Of a DNA stretch of 64,000 nucleotides, positions 25,423-34,609 are shown piece after piece. The notes under the pieces were generated by a model that did no database searches, had not been told where the DNA came from, and saw nothing but the letters and a program-made list of their open reading frames with translations. Origin of the DNA: Pseudomonas koreensis (GTDB lineage Bacteria; Pseudomonadota; Gammaproteobacteria; Pseudomonadales; Pseudomonadaceae); NCBI RefSeq assembly GCF_025447595.1, contig NZ_JAOEJU010000017.1:82296-146295 (forward strand), written 5' to 3'. The position numbers and the translations under genes are program-made. The stretch's first letter is position 1. Each line of letters starts with the position of its first letter.

Positions 25423-25449
25423 AAAAAAAGGCCACCCAAAGGTGGCCTT
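25423..25449 (-). terminator. Rho-independent terminator of the dcw/lpxC operon
   Basis: The stem GGCCACC-CAAA-GGTGGCC (25430-25447) followed on the - strand by a U-tract (25423-25429) ends transcription 25 bases beyond the lpxC stop. The + strand side, facing the diguanylate cyclase, lacks a good U-tract. Confidence 0.85.
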
Positions 25450-25473
25450 CAAAAAACTAGAGAGGTTTTTTAC

Positions 25474-26385
25474 TTACACCGCCGCAACCGGGCGCATGTA
25501 AGAGATTGGTGCAGTGCTGGCGTCTTCGAACGTCACGACTTCCCACGCATCTTTCTGCTCAATCAACTTGCGCAGTAGCTGGTTGTTCAGTGCGTGGCCG
25601 GACTTGAAGCCCTTGAACTCACCAATCAGGCTGTTACCCAGCAGGTACAGATCGCCAATTGCATCGAGGATCTTGTGCTTCACGAATTCGTCTTCGTAGC
25701 GAAGGCCGTCTTCGTTCAGTACGCCATCGGCATCGACCACGATCGCGTTTTCCACGCTGCCGCCGAGTGCGAGGTTGTGCTTGCGCAGGTACTCGATGTC
25801 ACTCATGAAACCGAAAGTACGGGCGCGGCTGACTTCTTTAACAAACGAAGTGCTGGAAAAGTCCACGCTTGCACTTTGGGTGCGGTCCCGGAAAACCGGG
25901 TGATCGAAATCGATCTCGAAGCTCACCTTGAATCCGTCGAAAGGGACGAAAGTGGCGCGCTTGTCGCCGTCTTCCACTGTCACTTCACGCAGGATGCGGA
26001 TGAATTTCTTGGCAGCGTCCTGTTCTTCCAGGCCAGCCGATTGAATCAGGAATACGAAAGGTCCAGCGCTGCCATCCATGATCGGGACTTCAGACGCGGA
26101 GAGCTCGACGTAGGCGTTATCGATGCCCAGGCCAGCCATGGCCGAGAGCAAGTGCTCCACCGTGTCTACCTTCACGTCACCGTTGACCAGCGTCGTCGAC
26201 ATGGTTGTCTCGCCGACATTGGCCGCGCGAGCCGGGATCTCGACAACCGGATCGAGGTCGGCACGGCGAAAGACGATCCCGGTGTCGACTGGTGCAGGCT
26301 TGAGGGTCAGGTAAACCTTCTCCCCGGAGTGCAGACCTACACCGGTGGCACGGATAATATTTTTCAGTGTGCGTTGTTTAATCAT
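25474..26385 (-). CDS. lpxC: UDP-3-O-acyl-N-acetylglucosamine deacetylase
   Basis: LpxC (303 aa) catalyses the committed step of lipid A synthesis, removing the acetyl group from UDP-3-O-acyl-GlcNAc with zinc. The zinc ligands are present in TVEHLLSA (His78, with Glu77 as base) and KHKILDAIGDLY (His near 237, Asp near 241). The length equals the Pseudomonas enzyme. It is the last gene of the dcw cluster, after ftsZ with a 112-base gap that may hold its own promoter. Confidence 0.97.
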   Translation of the reverse strand: MIKQRTLKNIIRATGVGLHSGEKVYLTLKPAPVDTGIVFRRADLDPVVEIPARAANVGETTMSTTLVNGDVKVDTVEHLLSAMAGLGIDNAYVELSASEVPIMDGSAGPFVFLIQSAGLEEQDAAKKFIRILREVTVEDGDKRATFVPFDGFKVSFEIDFDHPVFRDRTQSASVDFSSTSFVKEVSRARTFGFMSDIEYLRKHNLALGGSVENAIVVDADGVLNEDGLRYEDEFVKHKILDAIGDLYLLGNSLIGEFKGFKSGHALNNQLLRKLIEQKDAWEVVTFEDASTAPISYMRPVAAV

Positions 26386-26497
26386 GGCATGGGCCGCTTC
26401 AGCGCAAATTGCGAACTGGTATCAACAAAGGCTGGCGATGATAGCAGACCGAGCCTTTGCTGAACACCAATCACCTGAATACCCCTGATACATTTCA

Positions 26498-27694
26498 TCA
26501 ATCGGCCTGACGACGCAGGAAAGCCGGGATGTCCAGGTAGTCCAGGTCATCTTGCGGATTCATCTTCGCGGCAGTCGCAGCACCGGCCTGAGCCTGGTTG
26601 CGCATGACGGTCGGACGGTCCAGGTCACGGTAGTTCACCGATGGCTGTTCCTGACGAGCGGGCGCCGGTTGTTGTACCTGAGCGGCAGCCATCGAGGTGT
26701 GAACGGTGTTGTCGATCACCTTCACAGGTTTCTCGATTTTCGCGCCCAGACCGGTGGCAACCACAGTCACGTGCAGTTCGTCGCGCATGTCCGGATCGAT
26801 AACGGTACCGACCTTGACCATCGCGTGCTCGGAAGCGAAGGCTTCGATGATCGAACCCACGTCGGAGTACTCACCCAGGGACAGATCAGGACCGGCAGTG
26901 ATGTTCACCAGGATGCCGCGTGCACCTTGCAGGTTCACGTCTTCCAGCAACGGGTTGCGGATGGCCGCTTCGGTCGCTTCACGTGCACGGTTCGGACCGC
27001 TGGCGCAGCCAGTGCCCATCATCGCCATGCCCATTTCGCTCATCACGGTGCGTACGTCGGCGAAGTCGACGTTGATCATGCCCGGACGCTTGATGATGTC
27101 GGAGATACCGCGAACGGCACCGGCCAGTACATCGTCAGCCTTGGCGAAAGCCGACAGCAGGCTTGCGTCCTTGCCGAGGATGGTCAGCAGTTTTTCGTTC
27201 GGAATGGTGATCAGCGAGTCGACGCTTTCCGAGAGCATGCGGATGCCTTCGTCGGCGATCTGCATACGCTTGCGGCCTTCGAACGGGAACGGACGGGTCA
27301 CGACCGCAACGGTCAGGATGCCCATTTCCTTGGCCACTTCGGCGATGATCGGCGCAGCACCGGTACCGGTACCGCCGCCCATGCCGGTGGTGATGAACAC
27401 CATGTTGGTGCCGGCCAGCACTTCAGCGATGCGCTCGCGATCTTCCAGCGCAGCCTGACGGCCGACTTCCGGGTTGGCGCCGGCGCCCAGGCCTTTGGTC
27501 ACGCCGGTGCCCAGTTGCAGAATGGTGCGAGCGCCGATGTTTTTCAGCGCTTGAGCATCGGTGTTGGCGCAGATGAATTCCACGCCTTCGATGTTGCTCT
27601 TGACCATGTGGTTGACAGCGTTGCCGCCGCCACCGCCAACACCGATAACTTTGATTACCGGGCTTGCGGGGATGTTGTCTACGAGTTCGAACAT
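26498..27694 (-). CDS. ftsZ: Cell division protein FtsZ
   Basis: Tubulin-like GTPase (398 aa) that polymerises into the Z-ring. The tubulin signature GGGTGTG is at 106-112, NTDAQAL at 44-50 and the synergy (T7) loop NVDFADVRTVM near 205-215 are intact. The C-terminal tail LDYLDIPAFLRRQAD is the conserved peptide that binds FtsA and ZipA. It lies 67 bases from ftsA. Confidence 0.98.
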   Translation of the reverse strand: MFELVDNIPASPVIKVIGVGGGGGNAVNHMVKSNIEGVEFICANTDAQALKNIGARTILQLGTGVTKGLGAGANPEVGRQAALEDRERIAEVLAGTNMVFITTGMGGGTGTGAAPIIAEVAKEMGILTVAVVTRPFPFEGRKRMQIADEGIRMLSESVDSLITIPNEKLLTILGKDASLLSAFAKADDVLAGAVRGISDIIKRPGMINVDFADVRTVMSEMGMAMMGTGCASGPNRAREATEAAIRNPLLEDVNLQGARGILVNITAGPDLSLGEYSDVGSIIEAFASEHAMVKVGTVIDPDMRDELHVTVVATGLGAKIEKPVKVIDNTVHTSMAAAQVQQPAPARQEQPSVNYRDLDRPTVMRNQAQAGAATAAKMNPQDDLDYLDIPAFLRRQAD

Positions 27695-27761
27695 TTTCCC
27701 TCTCCTTACATTCTCTAGTTTTTTCGCCTACTGCTGTTTGTTGCGGTGCTGCGGTAAAGCT

Positions 27762-29021
27762 TTAGAAGTTGCCTTGAACCCACTTCTTCAAACGGTCCAG
27801 CAACGGCGCCTGCGGCTCATCGTTGCTGTAGCTGTCGCGGCTGCCGATGCCCGAGAACGAGATCCCGTCGGACTGCTTCTGCAGGCCGTACATCAACAAG
27901 CCAACGCCAGTGGAATAAATCGGGTTGCGTACCACGTCATCCAGACCTTTCACGCCATGCGGCACGCCCAGGCGGACCGGCATGTGGAAGATTTCTTCGG
28001 CAAGTTCGGTAGCGCCTTCCATCTTCGAGGTACCACCGGTCAGCACGATGCCGGCCGGGATCAGGTCTTCGTAGCCGCTGCGGCGCAGCTCGGCCTGGAT
28101 CAGGGTGAACAGTTCGTCGTAACGCGGCTCGACCACTTCGGCCAGGGCCTGACGGGACAGTTCGCGCGGGGGACGGTCGCCGACGCTCGGCACCTTGATG
28201 GTTTCGCCGGCACCGGCCAGTTTGGCCAGGGCGCAGGCGTAGCGGATCTTGATCTCTTCGGCGTACTGGGTCGGGGTGCGCAACGCCATGGCGATGTCGT
28301 TGGTCACCTGATCGCCCGCGATCGGGATCACGGCCGTGTGGCGGATCGCGCCTTCGGTGAAGATCGCGATGTCGGTGGTGCCGCCGCCGATGTCGACCAG
28401 GCACACGCCCAGCTCTTTCTCGTCGTCGGTCAGAACCGAGTAGGCCGAGGCCAGTTGCTCGAGAATGATGTCGTCGATTTCCAGACCGCAGCGACGCACG
28501 CATTTTTCAATGTTCTGTGCGGCGTTGACGGCGCAGGTGACCACGTGAACCTTGGCTTCCAGACGCACGCCGGACATGCCCAGCGGCTCGCGCACGCCTT
28601 CCTGGTTATCGATCACGTAATCCTGCGGCAGGGTGTGCAGCACACGCTGGTCGGCCGGGATCGCAACAGCCTGGGCGGCGTCGAGTACGCGCTCCAGATC
28701 CGCCGAGCTGACTTCGCGATCGCGGATCGCGACGATGCCGTGGGAGTTCAGGCTGCGGATGTGATTGCCCGCCACGCCGACGAACGCCGAGTGAATGCGG
28801 CAGCCCGCCATCAGTTGGGCTTCTTCGATCGCACGCTGGATCGACTGCACGGTGGACTCGATGTTGACCACCACGCCTTTTTTCAGGCCACGGGACGGAT
28901 GAGTGCCGATCCCGACGATATCGAGCGTGCCGTCGTCCGCAACCTCGCCGACCAGCGCCACCACTTTGGAGGTGCCGATATCGAGACCGACGATCATTTT
29001 GCCGCTTTGCACGTTTGCCAT
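27762..29021 (-). CDS. ftsA: Cell division protein FtsA
   Basis: Actin-like ATPase (419 aa) that tethers FtsZ to the membrane. The phosphate-1 motif GLDIGTSKVVALVGE is at the N-terminus, VCLVDIGGGTTDIAIF is phosphate 2, and the C-terminal amphipathic membrane-targeting helix (LDRLKKWVQGNF) is present. It lies 15 bases after ftsQ. Confidence 0.98.
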   Translation of the reverse strand: MANVQSGKMIVGLDIGTSKVVALVGEVADDGTLDIVGIGTHPSRGLKKGVVVNIESTVQSIQRAIEEAQLMAGCRIHSAFVGVAGNHIRSLNSHGIVAIRDREVSSADLERVLDAAQAVAIPADQRVLHTLPQDYVIDNQEGVREPLGMSGVRLEAKVHVVTCAVNAAQNIEKCVRRCGLEIDDIILEQLASAYSVLTDDEKELGVCLVDIGGGTTDIAIFTEGAIRHTAVIPIAGDQVTNDIAMALRTPTQYAEEIKIRYACALAKLAGAGETIKVPSVGDRPPRELSRQALAEVVEPRYDELFTLIQAELRRSGYEDLIPAGIVLTGGTSKMEGATELAEEIFHMPVRLGVPHGVKGLDDVVRNPIYSTGVGLLMYGLQKQSDGISFSGIGSRDSYSNDEPQAPLLDRLKKWVQGNF

Positions 29022-29036
29022 GGGTCCTGCCTCTTC

Positions 29037-29903
29037 TTAATTCTTTGCGACAGCGGGTTGGGCTGTCGTCGGCGCTACTGGTTCCCGCCAGCCAACAGCG
29101 AGGCCGTTGGCATAGCGCAGATCGATGCGCGCAATGTTCGTAATCTGTTCTTTGAGCGTCTTGTCATAGATGGCAATGAAGCGGCGCATCTTTTCCACCA
29201 GGTTGCCGCGCCCCAGCAGCAGCTCGATCCCGGGGCCGGAACTGCCGGCACCGGTGGTCAGGAACCAGCTACCGCGTTCACGCAGCTCGAGCCGTGCAAT
29301 CGAGAAGCCCAATGGCCGGAGCATCTGGCTCAGCACCTGATATTGCTGCATCACTTGCTGCTGGGCCCGCTGCGGACCGAACAGCTGCGGCAGGTGTTCG
29401 TAGTTCGCCAGTTCCTTGGGCGTGAACGCCTGGCCCTGGTTGTTGAGCAACGACTCGTCACCCCAGCGGGCCACCGGCAGTTGTTCTTCAAGGCGGATCA
29501 CCACCTGGTCCGGCCACACCCTGCGTACTTCGGCGTGGGCGATCCACGGCATCTGTTCCAGCTCGGTGCGCATGCTCGCCAGGTCGATGGTGAAGAAGCT
29601 CGACGCCACGTACGGGGCGATCCGCTGCTGCACCGCTTGCTGGCTGATGTAACTCAGGTCGCCCTGCACCGCGATCTTGGTGATCGGCCGGTCAGCGTAC
29701 GGCAACAAACGCTGTGCACCTTCGTAAGTGCCGAACCCCAGGGCCACCAGCAGCACCGGCCAGAACAGACCTTTCAAAAAGCCGAAGTTGGCTTTTGGCA
29801 GGCGCGCGGACATCGGCTCTTTGGCCACCATTCGGCTGGCACCCCGCGGCACCGGCTTGCGGCCGGGTGCGGGTGGCTGATGTCTGAGCTGTGCGCCTTG
29901 CAT
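29037..29903 (-). CDS. ftsQ: Cell division protein FtsQ
   Basis: Bitopic divisome protein (288 aa) with a cytoplasmic basic tail, a membrane segment (about 43-60), a POTRA domain (about 74-142) and a beta domain to about residue 260. It links FtsB/FtsL to the division machinery. The ATG at 29903 has GAGG 8 bases upstream; a longer frame to 29945 would enter ddlB and is not favoured. It starts 4 bases after the ddlB stop. Confidence 0.96.
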   Translation of the reverse strand: MQGAQLRHQPPAPGRKPVPRGASRMVAKEPMSARLPKANFGFLKGLFWPVLLVALGFGTYEGAQRLLPYADRPITKIAVQGDLSYISQQAVQQRIAPYVASSFFTIDLASMRTELEQMPWIAHAEVRRVWPDQVVIRLEEQLPVARWGDESLLNNQGQAFTPKELANYEHLPQLFGPQRAQQQVMQQYQVLSQMLRPLGFSIARLELRERGSWFLTTGAGSSGPGIELLLGRGNLVEKMRRFIAIYDKTLKEQITNIARIDLRYANGLAVGWREPVAPTTAQPAVAKN

Positions 29904-29907
29904 GGTC

Positions 29908-30882
29908 TTAACCTCGCGCCTCTTTCTTGCCATCGGCATCGACACTGGCGGCCAGAATGGCCAGGACCAGTTGCTGGAAATCCAGACCGGCCGCTTTCGC
30001 CGCCATCGGTACCAGGCTGTGATCGGTCATGCCGGGAGCGGTGTTGACTTCCAGGAACCAGAACTTGCCGTCGGCGTCCTGCATCACGTCCGCCCTGCCC
30101 CAACCGGCAATACCCAGCGCCTCGCAGGCTTGCGCCGTGAGGTCCATGAGTTCTTTTTCCTTGGCGGCATCGAGCCCGCACGGAATCCGATACTGGGTAT
30201 CGTTGGCGATGTACTTGGCGTCGTAGTCGTAGAACGTGTGTGGCGTACCCAGGGCGATAGGAGGCAACACCTGGTCACGCAGGGTGGCGATGGTGAACTC
30301 CGGACCGTGGATCCATTGCTCGACCAACACTTGCGAATCGTAGGTACTGGCCGCTTTCCATGCGTCGATCAACTCGGACGCAGAACTCACTTTGGCCATC
30401 CCGATACTTGAACCTTCATGCGCCGGTTTGACGATCAAAGGGAAGCCCAGTTCCGTCGCTGCCGAAATACAATCGGCCTCGCTGCGCAGCACGGCGTGAC
30501 GCGGCGTCGGAATTCCGAGCGTGTGCCAGACCTGCTTGGTGCGCAGCTTGTCCATCGCCAGCGCCGAAGCCAGGATGCCGCTGCCGGTGTACGGGATGCC
30601 GGCCACTTCGAGCAGGCCCTGCATGCTGCCGTCTTCACCGCCGCGACCGTGGAGGATGATGAACGCGCGGTCGATCTTCTCGCTCAGCAGACGTTGCAGA
30701 ATGTCGGCGCCGACGTCGATGCCGAACGCATCCACACCCGCGCTTTGCAGCGCAGTGAGCACGGCATTGCCGGACTTCAGCGAGACTTCACGCTCGGCAC
30801 TCAGGCCACCGAACAGCACGGCCACACGGCCGAAGTCTTTTGGGGCGATGGTGGAGAACAGATTGGCGTAGGCAGCAGTCAT
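29908..30882 (-). CDS. ddlB: D-alanine--D-alanine ligase
   Basis: ATP-grasp enzyme (324 aa) that joins two D-Ala residues for the peptidoglycan stem. GRVAVLFGGLSAEREVSLKSG is the N-terminal signature, HGRGGEDGSMQG the ligase loop, and WFLEVNTAPGMT the metal-binding C-terminal motif. It overlaps murC by 4 bases. Confidence 0.97.
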   Translation of the reverse strand: MTAAYANLFSTIAPKDFGRVAVLFGGLSAEREVSLKSGNAVLTALQSAGVDAFGIDVGADILQRLLSEKIDRAFIILHGRGGEDGSMQGLLEVAGIPYTGSGILASALAMDKLRTKQVWHTLGIPTPRHAVLRSEADCISAATELGFPLIVKPAHEGSSIGMAKVSSASELIDAWKAASTYDSQVLVEQWIHGPEFTIATLRDQVLPPIALGTPHTFYDYDAKYIANDTQYRIPCGLDAAKEKELMDLTAQACEALGIAGWGRADVMQDADGKFWFLEVNTAPGMTDHSLVPMAAKAAGLDFQQLVLAILAASVDADGKKEARG

Positions 30883-32339
30883 TTCAACTTCCCCTCGACC
30901 GATGCCGCTACGGCACCGGCGAACAACTCGCTTTTCAACAGTTTCGGTGCGAGACCGCCGATATCACCGGCGCCCTGGCACAGCAGAATGTCCCCGGCAC
31001 GCAACAGCGGCTTGACCACCGGTGCCAGGTCGACGCCGCGCTCGATGTAGATCGGATCGAGCTGACCGCGCTGACGGATGCTGTTGCACAGCTTGCGGCT
31101 GTCAGCGCCCGGGATCGGCTCTTCGCCGGCTGGATAGACTTCCATCAGCAGCAGCACGTTGGCGTCGGCCAGTACATTGACGAAATCGTCGTACAGGTCG
31201 CGGGTGCGGCTGTAGCGGTGCGGCTGGTAGACCATCACCAGACGGCGCTCCGGCCAGCCACCGCGCACGGCTTTGATCACGGCCGCGACTTCGGTCGGGT
31301 GGTGACCGTAGTCGTCGACCAGCATCACATTGCCGTCGTCCACCGGCAGTTCGCCGTAGACCTGGAAGCGTCGGCCGACACCCTGGAACCCGGACAGGCC
31401 CTGGACGATGGCTTCGTCGCTGACACCTTCGTCGGTGGCGATGCAGATGGTTGCCAGAGAGTTGAGCACGTTATGGTTGCCGGGCATGTTCACCGAGACT
31501 TCCAGCGGCTCGCGATCAGGGCGCAGCACGGTGAAGAAGGTCTGCATGCCCTGCTGGCGAACATTGATCGCGCGCACGTCGGCGTCTTCGCTGAAGCCAT
31601 AAGTCACGGTCGGACGCTTGACCAGCGGCAGGATTTCACGCACCACCGGATCGTCCAGGCACATCACCGCCAGACCATAGAACGGCAGGTTGTGCAGGAA
31701 CTCGACGAAGGTTTTCTTCAGTTTGTTGAAGTCACCGTCGTAGGTTGCCATGTGGTCGGCGTCGATGTTGGTGACCACGGCCACCAGCGGTTGCAGGTGC
31801 AGGAAGCTGGCGTCGCTTTCATCGGCTTCGGCGATCAGGTAACGGCTGGTGCCGAGCTGGGCATTGGTGCCCGCGGCGTTCAGACGGCCACCGATGACGA
31901 AGGTCGGATCCAGGCCACCGGCCGCGAACACCGAAGCGATCAGGCTGGTGGTGGTGGTCTTGCCGTGGGTACCGGCAACGGCGATGCCGTGGCGATAGCG
32001 CATCAGTTCGGCGAGCATCTCGGCACGCGGCACCACCGGGATGCGGCGTTCCAAAGCGGTCGCCACTTCCGGGTTGGAGGTATTGACGGCGCTCGACACC
32101 ACCAGCACATCGGCGGCAGCGGCGTTCTCGGCACGGTGGCCGATGAAGATCTGCGCACCGAAGGATTCCAGGCGCTCGGTCACTGGCGAAGCTTTCAGGT
32201 CGGAGCCCGACACTTCATAGCCCAGGTTCAGCAGCACTTCGGCAATACCGCACATGCCCACGCCGCCGATCCCGACGAAGTGGATGCGACGGATGCGGCG
32301 CATTTCCGGTTGCGGCATGGCTTTCTGATTCTCAACCAT
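30879..32339 (-). CDS. murC: UDP-N-acetylmuramate--L-alanine ligase
   Basis: MurC (486 aa) adds L-Ala to UDP-MurNAc. Motif GTHGKTTT at 123-130 binds ATP, and the N-terminal IHFVGIGGVGMCGIAEVL binds the UDP moiety. It overlaps murG by 8 bases and ddlB by 4. Confidence 0.97.
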   Translation of the reverse strand: MVENQKAMPQPEMRRIRRIHFVGIGGVGMCGIAEVLLNLGYEVSGSDLKASPVTERLESFGAQIFIGHRAENAAAADVLVVSSAVNTSNPEVATALERRIPVVPRAEMLAELMRYRHGIAVAGTHGKTTTTSLIASVFAAGGLDPTFVIGGRLNAAGTNAQLGTSRYLIAEADESDASFLHLQPLVAVVTNIDADHMATYDGDFNKLKKTFVEFLHNLPFYGLAVMCLDDPVVREILPLVKRPTVTYGFSEDADVRAINVRQQGMQTFFTVLRPDREPLEVSVNMPGNHNVLNSLATICIATDEGVSDEAIVQGLSGFQGVGRRFQVYGELPVDDGNVMLVDDYGHHPTEVAAVIKAVRGGWPERRLVMVYQPHRYSRTRDLYDDFVNVLADANVLLLMEVYPAGEEPIPGADSRKLCNSIRQRGQLDPIYIERGVDLAPVVKPLLRAGDILLCQGAGDIGGLAPKLLKSELFAGAVAASVEGKLK

Positions 32340-33402
32340 GGGCCACCTCCAGACAGGTATCGACCACGCTACGGGTGGCTTCGGGTTTCGCCAGACGGCG
32401 GGCCGCTTGGGCCATTTGTTCGAGTCGTTGCGGTTGCATCAAGACCTCTGTCAGGCGCGCGGCAAGGTCCGCGGCGCCAGTCGTTCTTTGCGGCATCAGG
32501 AAGGCAGCGCCTTCGCGGGCCAAATAATCGGCGTTGCGGGTCTGGTGATCGTCGATCGCGTGGGGCAAGGGCACCAGCATCGAGGGCAGACCGGCGGCGG
32601 CCAGTTCGCTGATGGTCAATGCGCCGGCGCGGCACACCACCAGGTCAGCCCAGCCATAGGCCTGGGCCATGTCTTTGATGAACGGCTGCACCTGCGCATC
32701 CACGCCGGCGGCGCGGTAGCGCTCTGCAGTCACTTCATCGTGGTTTCTGCCAGCCTGATGGAACACTTCCGGACGCAAGTCGGCAGCGACTTGTGCCAGG
32801 GCTTCAGGCAGCAACTTGTTCAACGGCTCTGCGCCCAGGCTTCCGCCCAGGATCAGCAAACGCGCCTTGCGTCCGGCCAGGGCCGGGCGCGGTGTTTCGA
32901 GGAACAGCTCGCTGCGCACCGGATTGCCGGTGGTACGGCGGCTGTCCGACAGGGTAAAGGTGTCGGGGAAGGCTTCACACACCCGGGCGGCGAACGGCAC
33001 CAGCAACCGATTGGCGGTGCCGGCCACGGCGTTCTGCTCATGAACGATCACCGGCACGCCGGCCAGTTTGGCGGCAAGACCACCAGGGCCGGTCACATAA
33101 CCGCCGAATCCGACCACGCATACCGGACGCAGGCGGCGAATGATCGCCCGCGCCTGCCACACCGATTTCAGCAGCATGAACGGCGCCTTGAGCAGCGACA
33201 GCTTGCCCTTGCCGCGCAGGCCAGTGGCGTTGATGCGGTGCAATTCAAGACCCGCCGCCGGCACCAGATCGTTCTCGATCCCACGCGGTGTGCCGAGCCA
33301 GTGCACGGTGTAGCCGCGCGCCTGGAATTCGCGGGCACAGGCCAGCGCCGGGAACACGTGGCCACCGGTACCGCCGGCCATGATCAATACGTTAGCGCCC
33401 AT
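32332..33402 (-). CDS. murG: UDP-N-acetylglucosamine--N-acetylmuramyl-(pentapeptide) pyrophosphoryl-undecaprenol N-acetylglucosamine transferase
   Basis: GT28 glycosyltransferase (356 aa) that makes lipid II from lipid I. The N-terminal G-loop is MAGGTGGHVFPALA (GGTGGH at 10-15), and ILGGSLGAEPLN and SELAAAGLPSMLVPLP are C-domain motifs. ATG 33402 follows GAGGAG; a frame to 33450 lies within ftsW. The start overlaps the ftsW stop by 11 bases. Confidence 0.96.
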   Translation of the reverse strand: MGANVLIMAGGTGGHVFPALACAREFQARGYTVHWLGTPRGIENDLVPAAGLELHRINATGLRGKGKLSLLKAPFMLLKSVWQARAIIRRLRPVCVVGFGGYVTGPGGLAAKLAGVPVIVHEQNAVAGTANRLLVPFAARVCEAFPDTFTLSDSRRTTGNPVRSELFLETPRPALAGRKARLLILGGSLGAEPLNKLLPEALAQVAADLRPEVFHQAGRNHDEVTAERYRAAGVDAQVQPFIKDMAQAYGWADLVVCRAGALTISELAAAGLPSMLVPLPHAIDDHQTRNADYLAREGAAFLMPQRTTGAADLAARLTEVLMQPQRLEQMAQAARRLAKPEATRSVVDTCLEVAHG

Positions 33403-34609
33403 GGTTCGGCTCCTCGGCGAAGTCGCTCTCATGGAATTCCATCTCTTCACTGCCCAGGTGGGTCCGGCTCTCCCACTCGATCCTCAGCAACAGGCCAAGG
33501 CAGGCGCAGCAGATCACCAGGGAACTGCCGCCATAACTGAGGAACGGCAGGGTCAGGCCCTTGGTCGGCAGCAGGCCGACGTTCACGCCGATGTTGATCA
33601 GGAACTGGCCGATCCACAGGAACGACAGGCCGTAGGCAACATAAGCGGCAAAAAACTGTTTGGCTTTCTCGGCCCACAGACCGATGTACATGCCGCGAAT
33701 ACACACGAACACGAACAGCGCTACGGTGCACAGCGAGCCCACGGCGCCGAGCTCTTCGGCCAGGACCGAGAACACGAAGTCGGTGTGCGCTTCCGGCAGG
33801 TAGAACTGCTTCTGCACGCTGTTGCCCAGGCCAACGCCCAGCCATTCACCGCGACCGAATGCGATCAAGGCTTGGGACAACTGATAACCGGCGCCGAACT
33901 GGTCGGCCCACGGGTCGGCGAAGTTGGTCAGACGCGCCATCCGGTACGGCTGCATCTGAATCAGCAACACCACCGCACCGACGGCCAGCACCACCATCAG
34001 CGAGAACCGGAACAGCCCGACCCCGCCGAGGAACAGCATCGCCGCCGCAGCGCCCATCATCACGACGGTGGCACCGAAGTCCGGCTCCATCAGCAGCAGG
34101 CCCGCCATCGGCAGCAGCACGATGAACGGCTTGAAGAAGCCCATCCAGCTCTCGCGCACTTCTTTCTGGCGACGCACCAGGTAACCGGCGAGGTAGATCA
34201 CCACGAACACCTTGGCGATCTCGGAAGGCTGGACGTTAAAGAAGCTGAAACCGATCCAGCGCATCGAACCGTTCACCTCACGTCCGATACCCGGGATGAT
34301 CACCATCACCAGTAATCCGAACGCGCCGATCAGCATCATCCAGCCCAGTCGTTGCCAGGTGGCAATCGGGATCATCATCGTGACGATGCACGCACCCAGG
34401 CCCAGCACCACATAAATAAGGTGGCGAATCATGTAATACAGTGGGCTGCCCGATTGCACGGCCGCCACTTCGGTGGAGGCCGAGGCGATCATGATCAGAC
34501 CCAGGCCGAGCAGCGCCAGGCAACCGGCGAGCATCGGGAAGTCGAGGTCGATTCCGCGTCCGGTGATCAGCGGCGACGGGTATGGCTTGATGATGTTTCT
34601 CAAGCTCAT
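33392..34609 (-). CDS. ftsW: Lipid II glycosyltransferase FtsW (SEDS family)
   Basis: SEDS-family septal peptidoglycan polymerase (405 aa) with about 10 membrane segments, paired with FtsI. Recognisable motifs are MEPDFGATVVMMGAA with the catalytic Asp of the family, GLGNSVQKQFYLPEAHTDF, and the C-terminal GLLPTKGLTLPFLSYGGSS. It overlaps murD by 4 bases. Confidence 0.96.
   Translation of the reverse strand: MSLRNIIKPYPSPLITGRGIDLDFPMLAGCLALLGLGLIMIASASTEVAAVQSGSPLYYMIRHLIYVVLGLGACIVTMMIPIATWQRLGWMMLIGAFGLLVMVIIPGIGREVNGSMRWIGFSFFNVQPSEIAKVFVVIYLAGYLVRRQKEVRESWMGFFKPFIVLLPMAGLLLMEPDFGATVVMMGAAAAMLFLGGVGLFRFSLMVVLAVGAVVLLIQMQPYRMARLTNFADPWADQFGAGYQLSQALIAFGRGEWLGVGLGNSVQKQFYLPEAHTDFVFSVLAEELGAVGSLCTVALFVFVCIRGMYIGLWAEKAKQFFAAYVAYGLSFLWIGQFLINIGVNVGLLPTKGLTLPFLSYGGSSLVICCACLGLLLRIEWESRTHLGSEEMEFHESDFAEEPNHGR

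Noticed and set aside
27561..30047. 828-codon open frame on the + strand opposite ftsA and ftsQ
   Set aside because: Antisense frame of high-GC coding DNA; composition is Gln/His/Arg-rich with no domain, and the opposite strand holds well-identified genes.
30840..32612. 590-codon + strand frame opposite murC
   Set aside because: Same reason: shadow of murC with no domain or ribosome site.
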